DNA of 34,511 nt, from positions 1 to 34,511 of the forward strand of contig NZ_JAANNO010000022.1 in the NCBI RefSeq assembly GCF_011250645.1, written 5' to 3'. Each line of letters opens with the position of its first letter. The stretch's first letter is position 1. The notes under the pieces are model-generated. The model did not search any database and was not told the origin of the DNA. It saw only the letters and a list, made by a program, of their open reading frames with translations. The position numbers and the translations under genes are program-made. Source of the DNA: Motilibacter aurantiacus. GTDB taxonomy: Bacteria; Actinomycetota; Actinomycetes; Motilibacterales; Motilibacteraceae. This document shows, in pieces, positions 7,843 through 16,209 of the stretch.

Positions 7843-10800
7843 ATGCACAGCAGCGCCCCCGACGTCTTCCGCTCCGGCGGCGCCGTGGGCGCGGACCTCG
7901 CCCGCGTCGACTGGGAGGCCACCCTCCTCGGCCCGCCCGAGCAGTGGCCGCAGTCGCTGCGGGCGGTGGTGCAGCTGCTGCTGTCCTCCCGGTTCTCCAT
8001 GTGGATGGCGTGGGGCCCGGAGCTGACGTTCTTCTGCAACGACGCGTACCGCCGGGACACCCTCGGCAAGAAGTACCCCTGGGCGCTGGGCCGGCCCGCC
8101 TCCGAGGTGTGGGCGGAGATCTGGGAGGACATCGGCCCGCGCATCGACAGCGTCATGACGACCGGCGAGGCCACGTGGGACGCCGGGCTGCTGCTCTTCC
8201 TGCAGCGCAGCGGTTTCCGTGAGGAGACCTACCACACGTTCTCCTACAGCCCGCTGCGCGGCGACGACGACGCGATCGTCGGGATGCTGTGCGTGGTCAG
8301 CGAGGACACCGAGCGCGTCATCGGCGAGCGGCACCTGCAGACGCTGAGCGGGCTGGGGGCGGCCCTCGCATCGGCCCGGACCGAGTCCGAGGTCGTGTTC
8401 GCGGCCACCAGCCGGCTCGAGGAGGACCTGCGCTCGCTGCCGTTCGCGCTCGTCTACGGCCTGGACGAGGGGGGCGTGAGCGCGCGCCTGCTGGGGGCGA
8501 GCGGCGTGCGCCCCGGCGCCCCCGTGGCTCCCCCGTCGCTGAGCGCGGACGAGGGCCCCGTCTGGCCGGTCAAGGAGCTCGCCGACGGCCGCACGGTGCT
8601 CGTGGAGGGGCTCGCCGACCGTTTCGCCGAGGTGCCGCGCGGCCCGTGGGACGGGCCACCGGCGCTCGCGCTCGCGGTGCCCTTCCGGCAGCAGGCCGAC
8701 GGCCCGGTCTACGGCTTCCTCGTCGCAGGGCTCAGCCCCTTCCGCCCGTTCGACGACGCGTACCGCGCCTTCGTCGAGCTGGTCGCCGGGCAGGTGGCCG
8801 CCGGTGTCGCGACCGCCCGGGCGTACGAGTCCGAGCGGCTGCGCGCCGAGCGCCTCGCCGAGCTCGACCGGGCCAAGACGGCGTTCTTCACCAACGTCAG
8901 CCACGAGTTCCGCACCCCGCTCACCCTGCTCCTCGGGCCCGCTGAGGACGCGCTCACGGACTCGGCCGCCCCGCTGCCGGGCCGCCAGCGTGACCGGGTC
9001 GAGGTCGTGGTGCGCAACGGGCAGCGGCTGCTCAAGCTGGTGAACGACCTGCTCGACTTCAGCCGGCTCGAGGCCGGTAACCGCTCGGCCCACTTCGAGC
9101 CGGTGGACCTGGCGGCGGAGACGGCCGAGCTGGCGCGGGCGTTCTCCGAGGCGGTCGAGCGGGCCGGCCTCACGCTGACCGTGGACTGCGCGCCGCTCCC
9201 CGAGCGCTACTGGGTGGACCGCGACCTGTGGGCCAAGGTCGTGCTCAACCTGCTGTCCAACGCGCTGAAGTTCACTCCGACGGGCGGGATCTCGGTGCGG
9301 CTGGACGCCGTCGACGGGGGGGCGCGCCTCGTCGTGCGCGACACCGGCATCGGCATCTCCGAGCACGACCGGCAGACGTTGTTCGACCGGTTCACCCGCG
9401 TCGCGGGCGTCGAGTCACGTACGCACGAGGGTTCAGGAATCGGGCTTGCCCTCGTCGCCGAGCTGACGGCGCTGCACGGCGGCACCGTCGAGGTGGAGAG
9501 CATGCCGGGGGAGGGCACGGCGTTCCTCGTGACGCTGCCTGCGGGCTCGGCGCACCTGCCCGCCGACCAGCTCGCCGCGGGGCCCACGCCGGACTCGCTC
9601 GCGGGCCAGCGCGCGTCCGCCTTCGTGGCCGAGGCGGCGCGCTGGGACGGCTCGGGCGCCGCCGGGGCCTCGCCGGAGCCGTCCGACGCGGCCGACGGGC
9701 GGCCGCGGGTGCTCGTCGTGGACGACAACGCCGACATGCGCGACTACGTGGTCGGGCTCCTCCGCGCCGACTACGCAGTCACGACGGCAGCGGACGGGGC
9801 GGCCGGCCTCGCCGCGGCGCTGGAGCAACCGCCCGACCTGGTCCTGACCGACGTCATGATGCCGAAGCTCGACGGCTTCGAGCTGCTCGCCGAGCTGCGC
9901 CGGGACCCGCGGACCGCGACGACGCCGGTGGTCATGCTGTCGGCCCGCGCCGGCGAGGAGGCGACCGTCGAGGGGCTCGACGCGGGCGCCGACGACTACC
10001 TCGTCAAGCCGTTCTCGGCGCTCGAGCTGCTCGCCCGGGTCCGAGCGGCGCTCGAGCTGGACCGCGTACGCCGCAACCGCGCGCAGCTGCAGCGCCAGCA
10101 GGAGCTGCTCGACCAGGCGCAGCGGCTGGCGCGCGTCGGCAGCTGGGAGCTCGACCTGGCCTCGGGCGCGATCGTCGGGTCGCCCGAGTTCCGGCGCCAG
10201 GTCGGGATGAGCGCGGCGGAGCTGCTCGAGGGGAAGGGCGTGTCGCTGCCGCGGGTGCACCCGGACGACACCGCGAGGGTGCGGGCCGCGGTCGAGGCCG
10301 CCGTGCAGGGCGCCCCGATGGACTACGAGGTGCGCATCGTGCTCGACGGGGAGGTTCGGACGTACCGCACGATCGGCGCGCTGGAGCGCGACGCCGACGG
10401 CCACCCCGTCCGCCTCTACGGCAGCAACCAGGACGTCACCGAGCAGCGGGAGGCCGAGCGCGTCGTCGCTGCGGCGGCCGCCGCCCAGGAGGCCGCCGCC
10501 CGTGAGCACTCGATCGCCGACGAGCTGCAGCGCAGCTTGCTGCCGGCCCGGTCGTTCGACCCCGACCATCTCGAGGTCGCCACGTTCTACCGCGCCGGCG
10601 TCGAGGGCACGCAGGTCGGGGGAGACTGGTACGACGTGATCGAGCTCGGCGCCGGACGGGCCGCGCTCGTGCTCGGGGACGTGATGGGCCGCGGGGTGCG
10701 TGCCGCAGCGGTCATGGGCCAGCTGCGCGCGGCCGTGCGGGCGTACGCGCGGCTGGACCTGCCGCCCGCCGACCTGCTCGAGCTGCTCGACGGCGTCGTG

Positions 10801-11589
10801 CGCGACCTCGGCGACGACCAGATCGTCACCTGCGTCTACGCGGTCTACGACCCGAGCGAGCAGGCGCTGACGTACGCGAACGCCGGCCACCTGCCCCCGC
10901 TGCTCACGCTGCCGGAGGGGGGCGTCCGCCGGCTCGACGGCCTGGCCGGCCCGCCGCTCGGCGCCGGGCAGCCGGGCCTGCGCGAGGGGCGGGTGACCAT
11001 GCCGCCGGGCGCGGGGCTGCTGCTCTACACCGACGGACTCGTCGAGCGCCGGGACTCCGACATCGACGCCGGGATCGACCGCCTCGTCGCCGAGCTCGAG
11101 CGCGTCGGCGGGCTCGAGAGCGGAGTGCCCGAGGCGCTCGTGTCGGCGATGCTGCCCGAGGGCCCCGATGACGACATTGCGATCCTGCTCGCCCGGGTCT
11201 CCGGGGCCGGCGCGGCGCGGGTCGCGACGATGGACGTGCCGCCGGACCGCAGCGCGGTGATCGACGCCCGCCACTTCGTGGCGTCGACGCTCACCCTGTG
11301 GGGCGTCGCCCCGGACCGGCAGGACGACGTGATCCTGCTGGTCAGCGAGCTGGTCACCAACGCGATCGTCCACGGGCGCCCGCCCGTCGAGCTGCGCATC
11401 CGGCACGGGGCGGACGTCGTCGTGCTCGAGGTGATCGACTCGGCGGCGTACTACCCGCGGCGGATGCGTCCCACCGAGGACGACGAGCACGGCCGCGGCC
11501 TGCAGCTGGTCTCGCTGCTCGCCGACCGCTGGGGCACGCGGCCGACCGGGTCGGGCAAGGCCGTGTGGTGCGTCGTCCCGGTGGGGTGA
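7843..11589 (+). CDS. Hybrid sensor histidine kinase / response regulator / SpoIIE phosphatase / anti-sigma-type ATPase
   Basis: Predicted 1248-residue multidomain signalling protein without obvious membrane helices. Order by eye: PAS-like sensor (about 30-155), GAF-like (160-320), HisKA with phospho-acceptor H354 in NVSHEFRTPL, HATPase with NLLSNALKFT and DTGIGIS, receiver domain (about 623-740, phospho-acceptor D670, VKPFS lysine), second PAS (about 765-870), PP2C SpoIIE phosphatase (about 900-1110; GGDWYD, LGDVMGRG, YTDGL, DDDIAI), and an RsbW-like HATPase (1130-1248; SELVTNAIVHG). All key residues appear intact. It could join a phosphorelay to anti-anti-sigma dephosphorylation and so set alternative sigma factor activity. 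GTG 7825 would add six residues, but ATG 7843 fits a leaderless start. It runs convergent to the helicase gene, 43 bp away. Confidence 0.9.
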   Translation: MHSSAPDVFRSGGAVGADLARVDWEATLLGPPEQWPQSLRAVVQLLLSSRFSMWMAWGPELTFFCNDAYRRDTLGKKYPWALGRPASEVWAEIWEDIGPRIDSVMTTGEATWDAGLLLFLQRSGFREETYHTFSYSPLRGDDDAIVGMLCVVSEDTERVIGERHLQTLSGLGAALASARTESEVVFAATSRLEEDLRSLPFALVYGLDEGGVSARLLGASGVRPGAPVAPPSLSADEGPVWPVKELADGRTVLVEGLADRFAEVPRGPWDGPPALALAVPFRQQADGPVYGFLVAGLSPFRPFDDAYRAFVELVAGQVAAGVATARAYESERLRAERLAELDRAKTAFFTNVSHEFRTPLTLLLGPAEDALTDSAAPLPGRQRDRVEVVVRNGQRLLKLVNDLLDFSRLEAGNRSAHFEPVDLAAETAELARAFSEAVERAGLTLTVDCAPLPERYWVDRDLWAKVVLNLLSNALKFTPTGGISVRLDAVDGGARLVVRDTGIGISEHDRQTLFDRFTRVAGVESRTHEGSGIGLALVAELTALHGGTVEVESMPGEGTAFLVTLPAGSAHLPADQLAAGPTPDSLAGQRASAFVAEAARWDGSGAAGASPEPSDAADGRPRVLVVDDNADMRDYVVGLLRADYAVTTAADGAAGLAAALEQPPDLVLTDVMMPKLDGFELLAELRRDPRTATTPVVMLSARAGEEATVEGLDAGADDYLVKPFSALELLARVRAALELDRVRRNRAQLQRQQELLDQAQRLARVGSWELDLASGAIVGSPEFRRQVGMSAAELLEGKGVSLPRVHPDDTARVRAAVEAAVQGAPMDYEVRIVLDGEVRTYRTIGALERDADGHPVRLYGSNQDVTEQREAERVVAAAAAAQEAAAREHSIADELQRSLLPARSFDPDHLEVATFYRAGVEGTQVGGDWYDVIELGAGRAALVLGDVMGRGVRAAAVMGQLRAAVRAYARLDLPPADLLELLDGVVRDLGDDQIVTCVYAVYDPSEQALTYANAGHLPPLLTLPEGGVRRLDGLAGPPLGAGQPGLREGRVTMPPGAGLLLYTDGLVERRDSDIDAGIDRLVAELERVGGLESGVPEALVSAMLPEGPDDDIAILLARVSGAGAARVATMDVPPDRSAVIDARHFVASTLTLWGVAPDRQDDVILLVSELVTNAIVHGRPPVELRIRHGADVVVLEVIDSAAYYPRRMRPTEDDEHGRGLQLVSLLADRWGTRPTGSGKAVWCVVPVG

Positions 11590-11632
11590 GGCCCGTGCGG
11601 GGCTCGACGGCCCGCGCCGGAAGCCGTCGGGC

Positions 11633-13312
11633 TCACTCCGCCCCGGACGCTCCCGGCCCCGCGGGGTCGTGGCCGGAGACGATGTCGTCCGCGTCGACGA
11701 TCCGGTAGGCGTAGCCCTGCTCGGCGAGGAACCGCTGCCGGTGCGCGGCGTAGTCCTGGTCGAGCGTGTCGCGCGCCACGACGGAGTAGAACCGCGCGGC
11801 CCGCCCGTCGGACTTCGGGCGCAGCACGCGCCCCAGCCGCTGGGCCTCCTCCTGGCGGGACCCGAAGGTCCCCGACACCTGCACGGCGACCGCGGCCTCG
11901 GGCAGGTCGATGGAGAAGTTCGCGACCTTGCTGACGACCAGCCGGGTGATCTCGCCGGTGCGGAACGCGTCGAAGAGGCGCTCGCGCTCCTTGACCGTCG
12001 TCTCGCCCTTGATGACGGGGGCGTCCAGCCGGGCGCCGAGGTCGTCGAGCTGGTCGATGTACTGGCCGATGACGAGCAGCCGCTCGCCCGGGTGCTGGTC
12101 GGCGATGCTCTTGACCACGCGCGACTTCGACGCGGTCGTGGAGCAGAGCCGGTAGCGCTCGTCGGGCTCGGCCGTGGCGTACGTCAGGCGCTCGGACTCG
12201 GTCAGGGTGACGCGCACCTCGACGCAGTCGGCCGGCGCGATGTAGCCCTGCGCCTCGATGTCCTTCCACGGCGCGTCGTAGCGCTTCGGGCCGATGAGGG
12301 AGAACACGTCGCCCTCGCGGCCGTCCTCGCGCACGAGGGTGGCGGTGAGCCCGACCCGGCGGCGCGCCTGGATGTCCGCCGTGAAGCGGAAGACGGGCGC
12401 CGGCAGCAGGTGCACCTCGTCGTAGACGACCAGGCCCCAGTCGCGCGCGTCGAAGACCTCCAGGTGCGGGTAGACGCCCTTCCGCTTGGTCGTCAGCACC
12501 TGGTACGTCGCGATGGTGACCGGGCGGATCTCCTTGCGGGAGCCGCTGTACTCGCCGATCTCGTCCTCGGTCAGCGACGTGCGCTTGAGCAGCTCGCTGC
12601 GCCACTGCCGCGCGGAGACCGTGTTGGTGACGAGGATCAGCGTGGTGGCCTTCGCCTTGGCCATCGCCGCCGCCCCGACGAGTGTCTTGCCCGCGCCACA
12701 CGGCAGAACCACAACTCCGGAACCGCCGTGCCAGAAACCTTCGACGGCCTCGCGCTGGTACGGCCGGAGCGTCCAGCCGTCCTCGTCGAGGTCGATCGGG
12801 TGCGCCTCGCCGTCGACGTAGCCGGCGAGGTCCTCGGCCGGCCACCCGAGCTTCAGCAGCACCTGCTTGAGGTGGCCGCGCTCGGACGGGTGGACCACGA
12901 CGGTGTCGGCGTCGATACGGGTGCCCACGAGCGGGGCGATCTTCTTGCTGCGCAAGACCTCCTCGAGCACCGGGCGGTCGTTGCTGTGCAGCACGAGACC
13001 GTGCACCGGGTGCTTCTCGAGGCGGAGCCGGCCGTAGCGGTCCATGGTGTCGGCGACGTCGACGAGCAGCGCGTGCGGGACGCTGTAGCGGCTGTAGCGC
13101 AGCAGCGTGTCGACGACCTGCTCAGCGTCGTGGCCCGCGGCGCGCGCGTTCCAGAGCCCGAGCGGGGTCAGCCGGTACGTGTGCACGTGCTCGGGGGCGC
13201 GCTCCAGCTCGGCGAAGGGCGCGATGGAGCGGCGTGCGTCGTCCGCCGACGGGTGGTCGACCTCGAGCAGCAGGGTCTTGTCGGACTGGACGATCAGCGG
13301 GCCGTCGGTCAC
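11633..13312 (-). CDS. XPB-type DNA repair helicase (DEAD/DEAH superfamily 2)
   Basis: Predicted 559-residue SF2 helicase of the bacterial XPB (ERCC3-like) family, common in actinobacteria. Residues 1-180 form the N-terminal damage-recognition part. Walker A GAGKT is at 206-210, the DEVH box at 298-301 and the XPB-specific RED motif at 328-330 in 'VREDGRE'. The helicase C-terminal half ends with 'QRLGRVLRPK'. It unwinds DNA 3'-5' using ATP and is presumed to work in repair with a nuclease, which is not encoded nearby. The start is a GTG with GGAG seven bases upstream; CACACT at 13348-13353 (minus strand) is a possible -10. The length matches the family (about 550), with no sign of damage. Confidence 0.92.
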   Translation of the reverse strand: MTDGPLIVQSDKTLLLEVDHPSADDARRSIAPFAELERAPEHVHTYRLTPLGLWNARAAGHDAEQVVDTLLRYSRYSVPHALLVDVADTMDRYGRLRLEKHPVHGLVLHSNDRPVLEEVLRSKKIAPLVGTRIDADTVVVHPSERGHLKQVLLKLGWPAEDLAGYVDGEAHPIDLDEDGWTLRPYQREAVEGFWHGGSGVVVLPCGAGKTLVGAAAMAKAKATTLILVTNTVSARQWRSELLKRTSLTEDEIGEYSGSRKEIRPVTIATYQVLTTKRKGVYPHLEVFDARDWGLVVYDEVHLLPAPVFRFTADIQARRRVGLTATLVREDGREGDVFSLIGPKRYDAPWKDIEAQGYIAPADCVEVRVTLTESERLTYATAEPDERYRLCSTTASKSRVVKSIADQHPGERLLVIGQYIDQLDDLGARLDAPVIKGETTVKERERLFDAFRTGEITRLVVSKVANFSIDLPEAAVAVQVSGTFGSRQEEAQRLGRVLRPKSDGRAARFYSVVARDTLDQDYAAHRQRFLAEQGYAYRIVDADDIVSGHDPAGPGASGAE

Positions 13313-13385
13313 GCAGCAGCTCCGGGTGGTCGCGAATGGGCTGGCCCAGTGTGAACCACCGGGGGCGGCCCGTGCTTCCCGAGGC

Positions 13386-14465
13386 TCAGCCGGCCCCGCC
13401 GGTGCCGGTGCGGGCGAGCGAGGACGGCTCGGTGTCCTCGAGCGGCAGCCCGGCGTCGAGCAGGCGCAGCTGGGCGGCCTTGACGCCCGCCTCGAACCGG
13501 CTGCGCGCGCCCACCTCGTCCATCACCTCAGCGATGCGACGGCGGCACGTGCGCAGCGACATCCCGAGCGTGCGCGCGATGGCCTCGTCCTTCATGCCGC
13601 GGGCGAGCATCTCCAGCAGCGTGCGGCGCATGCTGTCGCGCAGGTCCGGCGTCAGCCCCTCGTCCCCGAAGGGCGCGGCGTTCTGCCAGTTCTGCTCGAA
13701 CAGGTCGCAGAGGTACTCGACCACGTCGGGCTGGCGCAGCACCGTGGCGCCGCCCCCGCTGGAGCTGCGCGACAGGAACGCCATCTTGCGGTCGAACGCG
13801 ACGAGCCGGCCGACGACCACCTCGGTCGTGCGCACCTCGCCGCCGGCAGCGGTCAGGGCCCGGACGTACGCCTGGGTGACCGGGCACGCGCGGGCCGAGT
13901 GCTGCAGCAGGGAGCGCATGCGCACGCCGCGCTGCAGCAGCTGCACGTCGCGGGCCAGCGCGTCCGCCACCATCTCCGGCTCGATGCGGCCGCCGGCGTG
14001 GGCGCCGAGCACCTCCACCGTGCACTGCTCGGCGGCGTCGGTGAGCACGTGGCGCACGCGCTCGGCCTGGTCGAGCAGCTCGATGACCTCCTCGCCCTGC
14101 GGCTGGGGGAGGGCGTCCCGGTAGACCTGCTCCATCGCGTCGAGGTCGGCGCGCAGCCGGTCGGCGTCGTTCTGCCGGCGCCGGATCTCGGCGTCGATCG
14201 GGCCGAGGGTCGCGGCGGCAGCGGTGCGGGGGCTCATGGCCACCCATCCGTCGCCGCCGTCGTCGGCGTGGACGAGCGACAGCTCCTCGAGGCGGCCCAG
14301 CGCGCCGCGTACCGCGTCGGCGGGGAGCGCCGTGAGCGTGCATACCGCGGTGATGGAGGCCCCGGGGTGGCTCACGACCTGGCGGTAGACCAGCGCCACG
14401 GCGTCGTCACAGGAGCCGGATCCCTCGACGGGCTCCGGCGGCCGGGCGTCCGAACCGCTTCTCAC
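13386..14465 (-). CDS. LuxR-type transcriptional regulator with TrmB-like N-terminal HTH
   Basis: Predicted 359-residue regulator. The N-terminal segment (about 20-85) has the pattern of a winged HTH of TrmB type ('VCTLTALPADAVRGALGRLEELSLV'). A helical coiled region with 'RRRQNDADRLRADLDAMEQVY' and a PLD-like sensor part follow, then a C-terminal LuxR HTH ('DEAIARTLGMSLRTCRRRIAEVMDEVGARSRFEA', split here by name only). Such regulators often sit beside RiPP clusters in actinobacteria. Start GTG 14465 is chosen because AGGGGGAG precedes it; the frame is open 50 codons further but would include the promoter. It is divergent from the small peptide gene at 14773 and may control it. Ligand unknown. 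Confidence 0.8.
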   Translation of the reverse strand: MRSGSDARPPEPVEGSGSCDDAVALVYRQVVSHPGASITAVCTLTALPADAVRGALGRLEELSLVHADDGGDGWVAMSPRTAAAATLGPIDAEIRRRQNDADRLRADLDAMEQVYRDALPQPQGEEVIELLDQAERVRHVLTDAAEQCTVEVLGAHAGGRIEPEMVADALARDVQLLQRGVRMRSLLQHSARACPVTQAYVRALTAAGGEVRTTEVVVGRLVAFDRKMAFLSRSSSGGGATVLRQPDVVEYLCDLFEQNWQNAAPFGDEGLTPDLRDSMRRTLLEMLARGMKDEAIARTLGMSLRTCRRRIAEVMDEVGARSRFEAGVKAAQLRLLDAGLPLEDTEPSSLARTGTGGAG

Positions 14466-14515
14466 GCTGTGCTCCCCCTGCCGTGCCGGTGCCGTCGGAT
14501 GGGGCCCTCGCCCGA

Positions 14516-14545
14516 ACTGTAGGCATGTCCTCTCCCGTGGGGCAA
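14516..14545 (-). promoter_or_regulatory. Sigma-A-like promoter of the LuxR-type regulator
   Basis: On the minus strand TTGCCC (14545-14540) is separated by 18 bp from TACAGT (14521-14516). It lies about 50 bp upstream of the chosen GTG, supporting that start over the longer frame. Confidence 0.5.
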
Positions 14546-14772
14546 TCGTTCCGATGCTGTTGTGGTGCATACGACCTGCGACCGGGCGAGCACGCCCGGC
14601 TACGCCTGCCTCCACCCGTGGCTACTCGGTGTCAGGCAACAAGGTGCCACCGCTGATGCGTAGACGGGCCTTGCAGGCCTGACCGAGGGTGAGGACGTCG
14701 CCGCAGCACCGGTCGCGAAGCGCCCGGGAGCGACATCCGACCGCAGGTCCCACAGCGCAGATGGAGGCTCCC

Positions 14773-14961
14773 GTGAACTTCCCCCGGCTCGCTCGTCTGG
14801 CCGTCGTCCCCGTCCTCGCCGGCGTCGCCGTCCTCGGCGGCGCAGGCAGCGCCTCCGCGGCGGAGCCGGCCTCCACGACCGTGACGGTCGTCCCCGGATG
14901 CGCCTCCGTGGAGTGCCTGCCCGTTCTCGGGCCGATCCTCGGCAGCACGATCTGGGGCTGA
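14773..14961 (+). CDS. Small Cys-containing peptide with Sec-like leader, candidate RiPP precursor
   Basis: This 62-residue peptide starts at GTG 14773, with GGAGG (14763-14767) five bases upstream; ATG 14761 is in frame but overlaps that ribosome site. Residues 1-29 look like a secretion signal: basic n-region (R5, R8), hydrophobic core, and an ASAA-EP cleavage-type site. The remaining ~33 residues contain a TVTVVPG stretch, C43 and C48 (CASVEC), then a Pro/Gly/Ile-rich tail ending in TIWG. It lies between a LuxR-type regulator and an E1-like leader-binding protein and is separated from the latter by a strong hairpin, the usual layout of precursor and maturation gene. It may instead be a plain secreted small protein; the signal-like leader is unusual for azole RiPPs. 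I do not recognise the family. Confidence 0.6.
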   Translation: MNFPRLARLAVVPVLAGVAVLGGAGSASAAEPASTTVTVVPGCASVECLPVLGPILGSTIWG

Positions 14962-14973
14962 GCTCCCGCCTGC

Positions 14974-15000
14974 CGGCCGGCCGCTGCCCGCGGCCGGCCG
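14974..15000 (+). terminator. 11-bp perfect GC hairpin (attenuator) after the small peptide gene
   Basis: CGGCCGGCCGC (14974-14984) pairs perfectly with 14990-15000 across a TGCCC loop, 12 bases after the peptide stop and 55 bases before the next start. There is no U-tract. It is likely a partial terminator giving more peptide than enzyme transcript. Confidence 0.65.
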
Positions 15001-15055
15001 TCGGTGTTCGCGCCGCTCCTGCAGCACACCGCCCCCGCACGGAAGGACAGCTCGC

Positions 15056-15661
15056 GTGTCAACGGTCCATGCGATCGCCCTGGACGACTTCGGGACGGAG
15101 TTCGGCCGGCACCTCGCCGGCGGCTTCGCGGTGGAGGTGATGTCCGGGGACGACGCCTGGGCCGGGTCGGCCACCTGGCCGCCGGCACGCGTGCGGGTGG
15201 TAGCCAGCGCGGACGAGGCGCTCGGGCTGCTCGAGCTCGTCGACGAGCTCTCCTTCGGCTGGCGGCAGCCGTGGCTGCCCGTCACCCGCTTCGCGCCGGG
15301 CCTGCGCGTCGGCCCGCTGATCGTGCCGGGGCGCTCGGCGTGCTTCGGCTGCTTCCGGCGGACGGCCCCGTCGCCGGCAGCGTCGCTGCCGTCCCCGGGG
15401 CTGATCGAGGACGTCACCCGCGCGGTGACCCTGGCCGCCGCTCCGCTCGAGGCGGCGCTGAGCACGGTCGGGCTGGCGCAGGAGGCGGGTCTGGTGCGCC
15501 GGCTCGACCCCGACGGCACAGCTGTCGTCCACGGGCCGGTCGAGGGCGTCCCAGGGTGCCCGCGCTGTCGCCCCGGCGAGCGGCTGCTGCCCGAGCAGGC
15601 CCCGGGTGCCCTGCCGGCCGCTCGCCTGCACCCGGGACAATTGCCGGGTGAGCAGCGCTGA
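15056..15661 (+). CDS. E1-like, TOMM-type precursor leader-binding / cyclodehydratase partner protein (short form)
   Basis: Predicted 201-residue protein resembling the C-terminal part of E1-like (ocin-ThiF/SagC-type) partners of YcaO cyclodehydratases. The marks are 'PWLPVTRF', 'VGPLIVPGRSACFGC' and two CxxC pairs (C96/C99 and C168/C171) forming a zinc tetrathiolate. In azol(in)e RiPPs this partner binds the leader peptide and presents the core to YcaO. At 201 residues it is shorter than full partners (usually 300 or more), so it may be a minimal version. GTG 15056 has GGAAGGA eight bases upstream. It follows the small Cys peptide and its hairpin. The 3' end overlaps the GNAT gene by 14 bp. 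The only YcaO in the window is at 6465-7796. Confidence 0.7.
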   Translation: MSTVHAIALDDFGTEFGRHLAGGFAVEVMSGDDAWAGSATWPPARVRVVASADEALGLLELVDELSFGWRQPWLPVTRFAPGLRVGPLIVPGRSACFGCFRRTAPSPAASLPSPGLIEDVTRAVTLAAAPLEAALSTVGLAQEAGLVRRLDPDGTAVVHGPVEGVPGCPRCRPGERLLPEQAPGALPAARLHPGQLPGEQR

Positions 15662-16178
15662 GATCGAGTCGTACGTCGCCTCCTCCGGCCCGCTCCCGGA
15701 CGGCCTGCGCGACGAGCTGCTCGCTCTCTGGGTGACCGTGGTCAACTCCGGCGGGGCGGTGGGGTTCCTCGCCCCGGTCGTGCCCGCCGACGTCGAGCCG
15801 GTGCTCGACGCGGCCCTGGCCCAGGTCGCCGGCGGCACCTCCCGGCTCGTCCTGCTGCGCTCCGCCGGCCGGGTCGCCGGGTTCGGCTTCCTGCTGACTC
15901 CCGCCACCCCGTACATGCGGCACTGGGCGACCGTCGCCCGGCTCATGGTCGACCCGGCGCTGCACGGCAGCGGGTGCGGGCGCGCGCTGCTCGAGGGCGT
16001 GCACGACGTGGCCCGCAGCGCCGGGCTGGAGGCGCTCCGGCTCACCGCGCGCGGCGGGCTCGGGCTCGAGGGGTTCTACGAGCGGCTCGGGTACGCCGAG
16101 GTCGGCCGCGTCCCCGGCGCGATCAGGGTCGCGCCGGGCGACGACCGCGACGAGATCCTGCTGCACCGGGCACTCTGA
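15648..16178 (+). CDS. GNAT-family N-acetyltransferase
   Basis: Predicted 176-residue GNAT acetyltransferase. The acetyl-CoA loop is visible as 'VDPALHGSGCGRALLEGVHDVAR' (split by name, about residues 104-126), preceded by the beta-4 strand 'TVARLMVDP' and followed by 'GLGLEGFYERLGYAEVGRVPG', the typical C-terminal fold. Substrate unknown. GTG 15648 overlaps the E1-like gene's 3' end by 14 bp; ACAATT just upstream could be a -10 for a leaderless transcript. It may be only a neighbour, although acetyltransferases do tailor or give self-protection against some peptides. Confidence 0.8.
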   Translation: MSSAEIESYVASSGPLPDGLRDELLALWVTVVNSGGAVGFLAPVVPADVEPVLDAALAQVAGGTSRLVLLRSAGRVAGFGFLLTPATPYMRHWATVARLMVDPALHGSGCGRALLEGVHDVARSAGLEALRLTARGGLGLEGFYERLGYAEVGRVPGAIRVAPGDDRDEILLHRAL

Positions 16179-16209
16179 CGCGGCCGCCTCGACGTGAGCG
16201 GAGCGTGCG

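Noticed and set aside
9433..11490. 685-residue minus-strand frame opposite the hybrid kinase
   Set aside because: Antisense shadow typical of high-GC genes; no recognisable motifs, whereas the plus frame has every catalytic motif intact.
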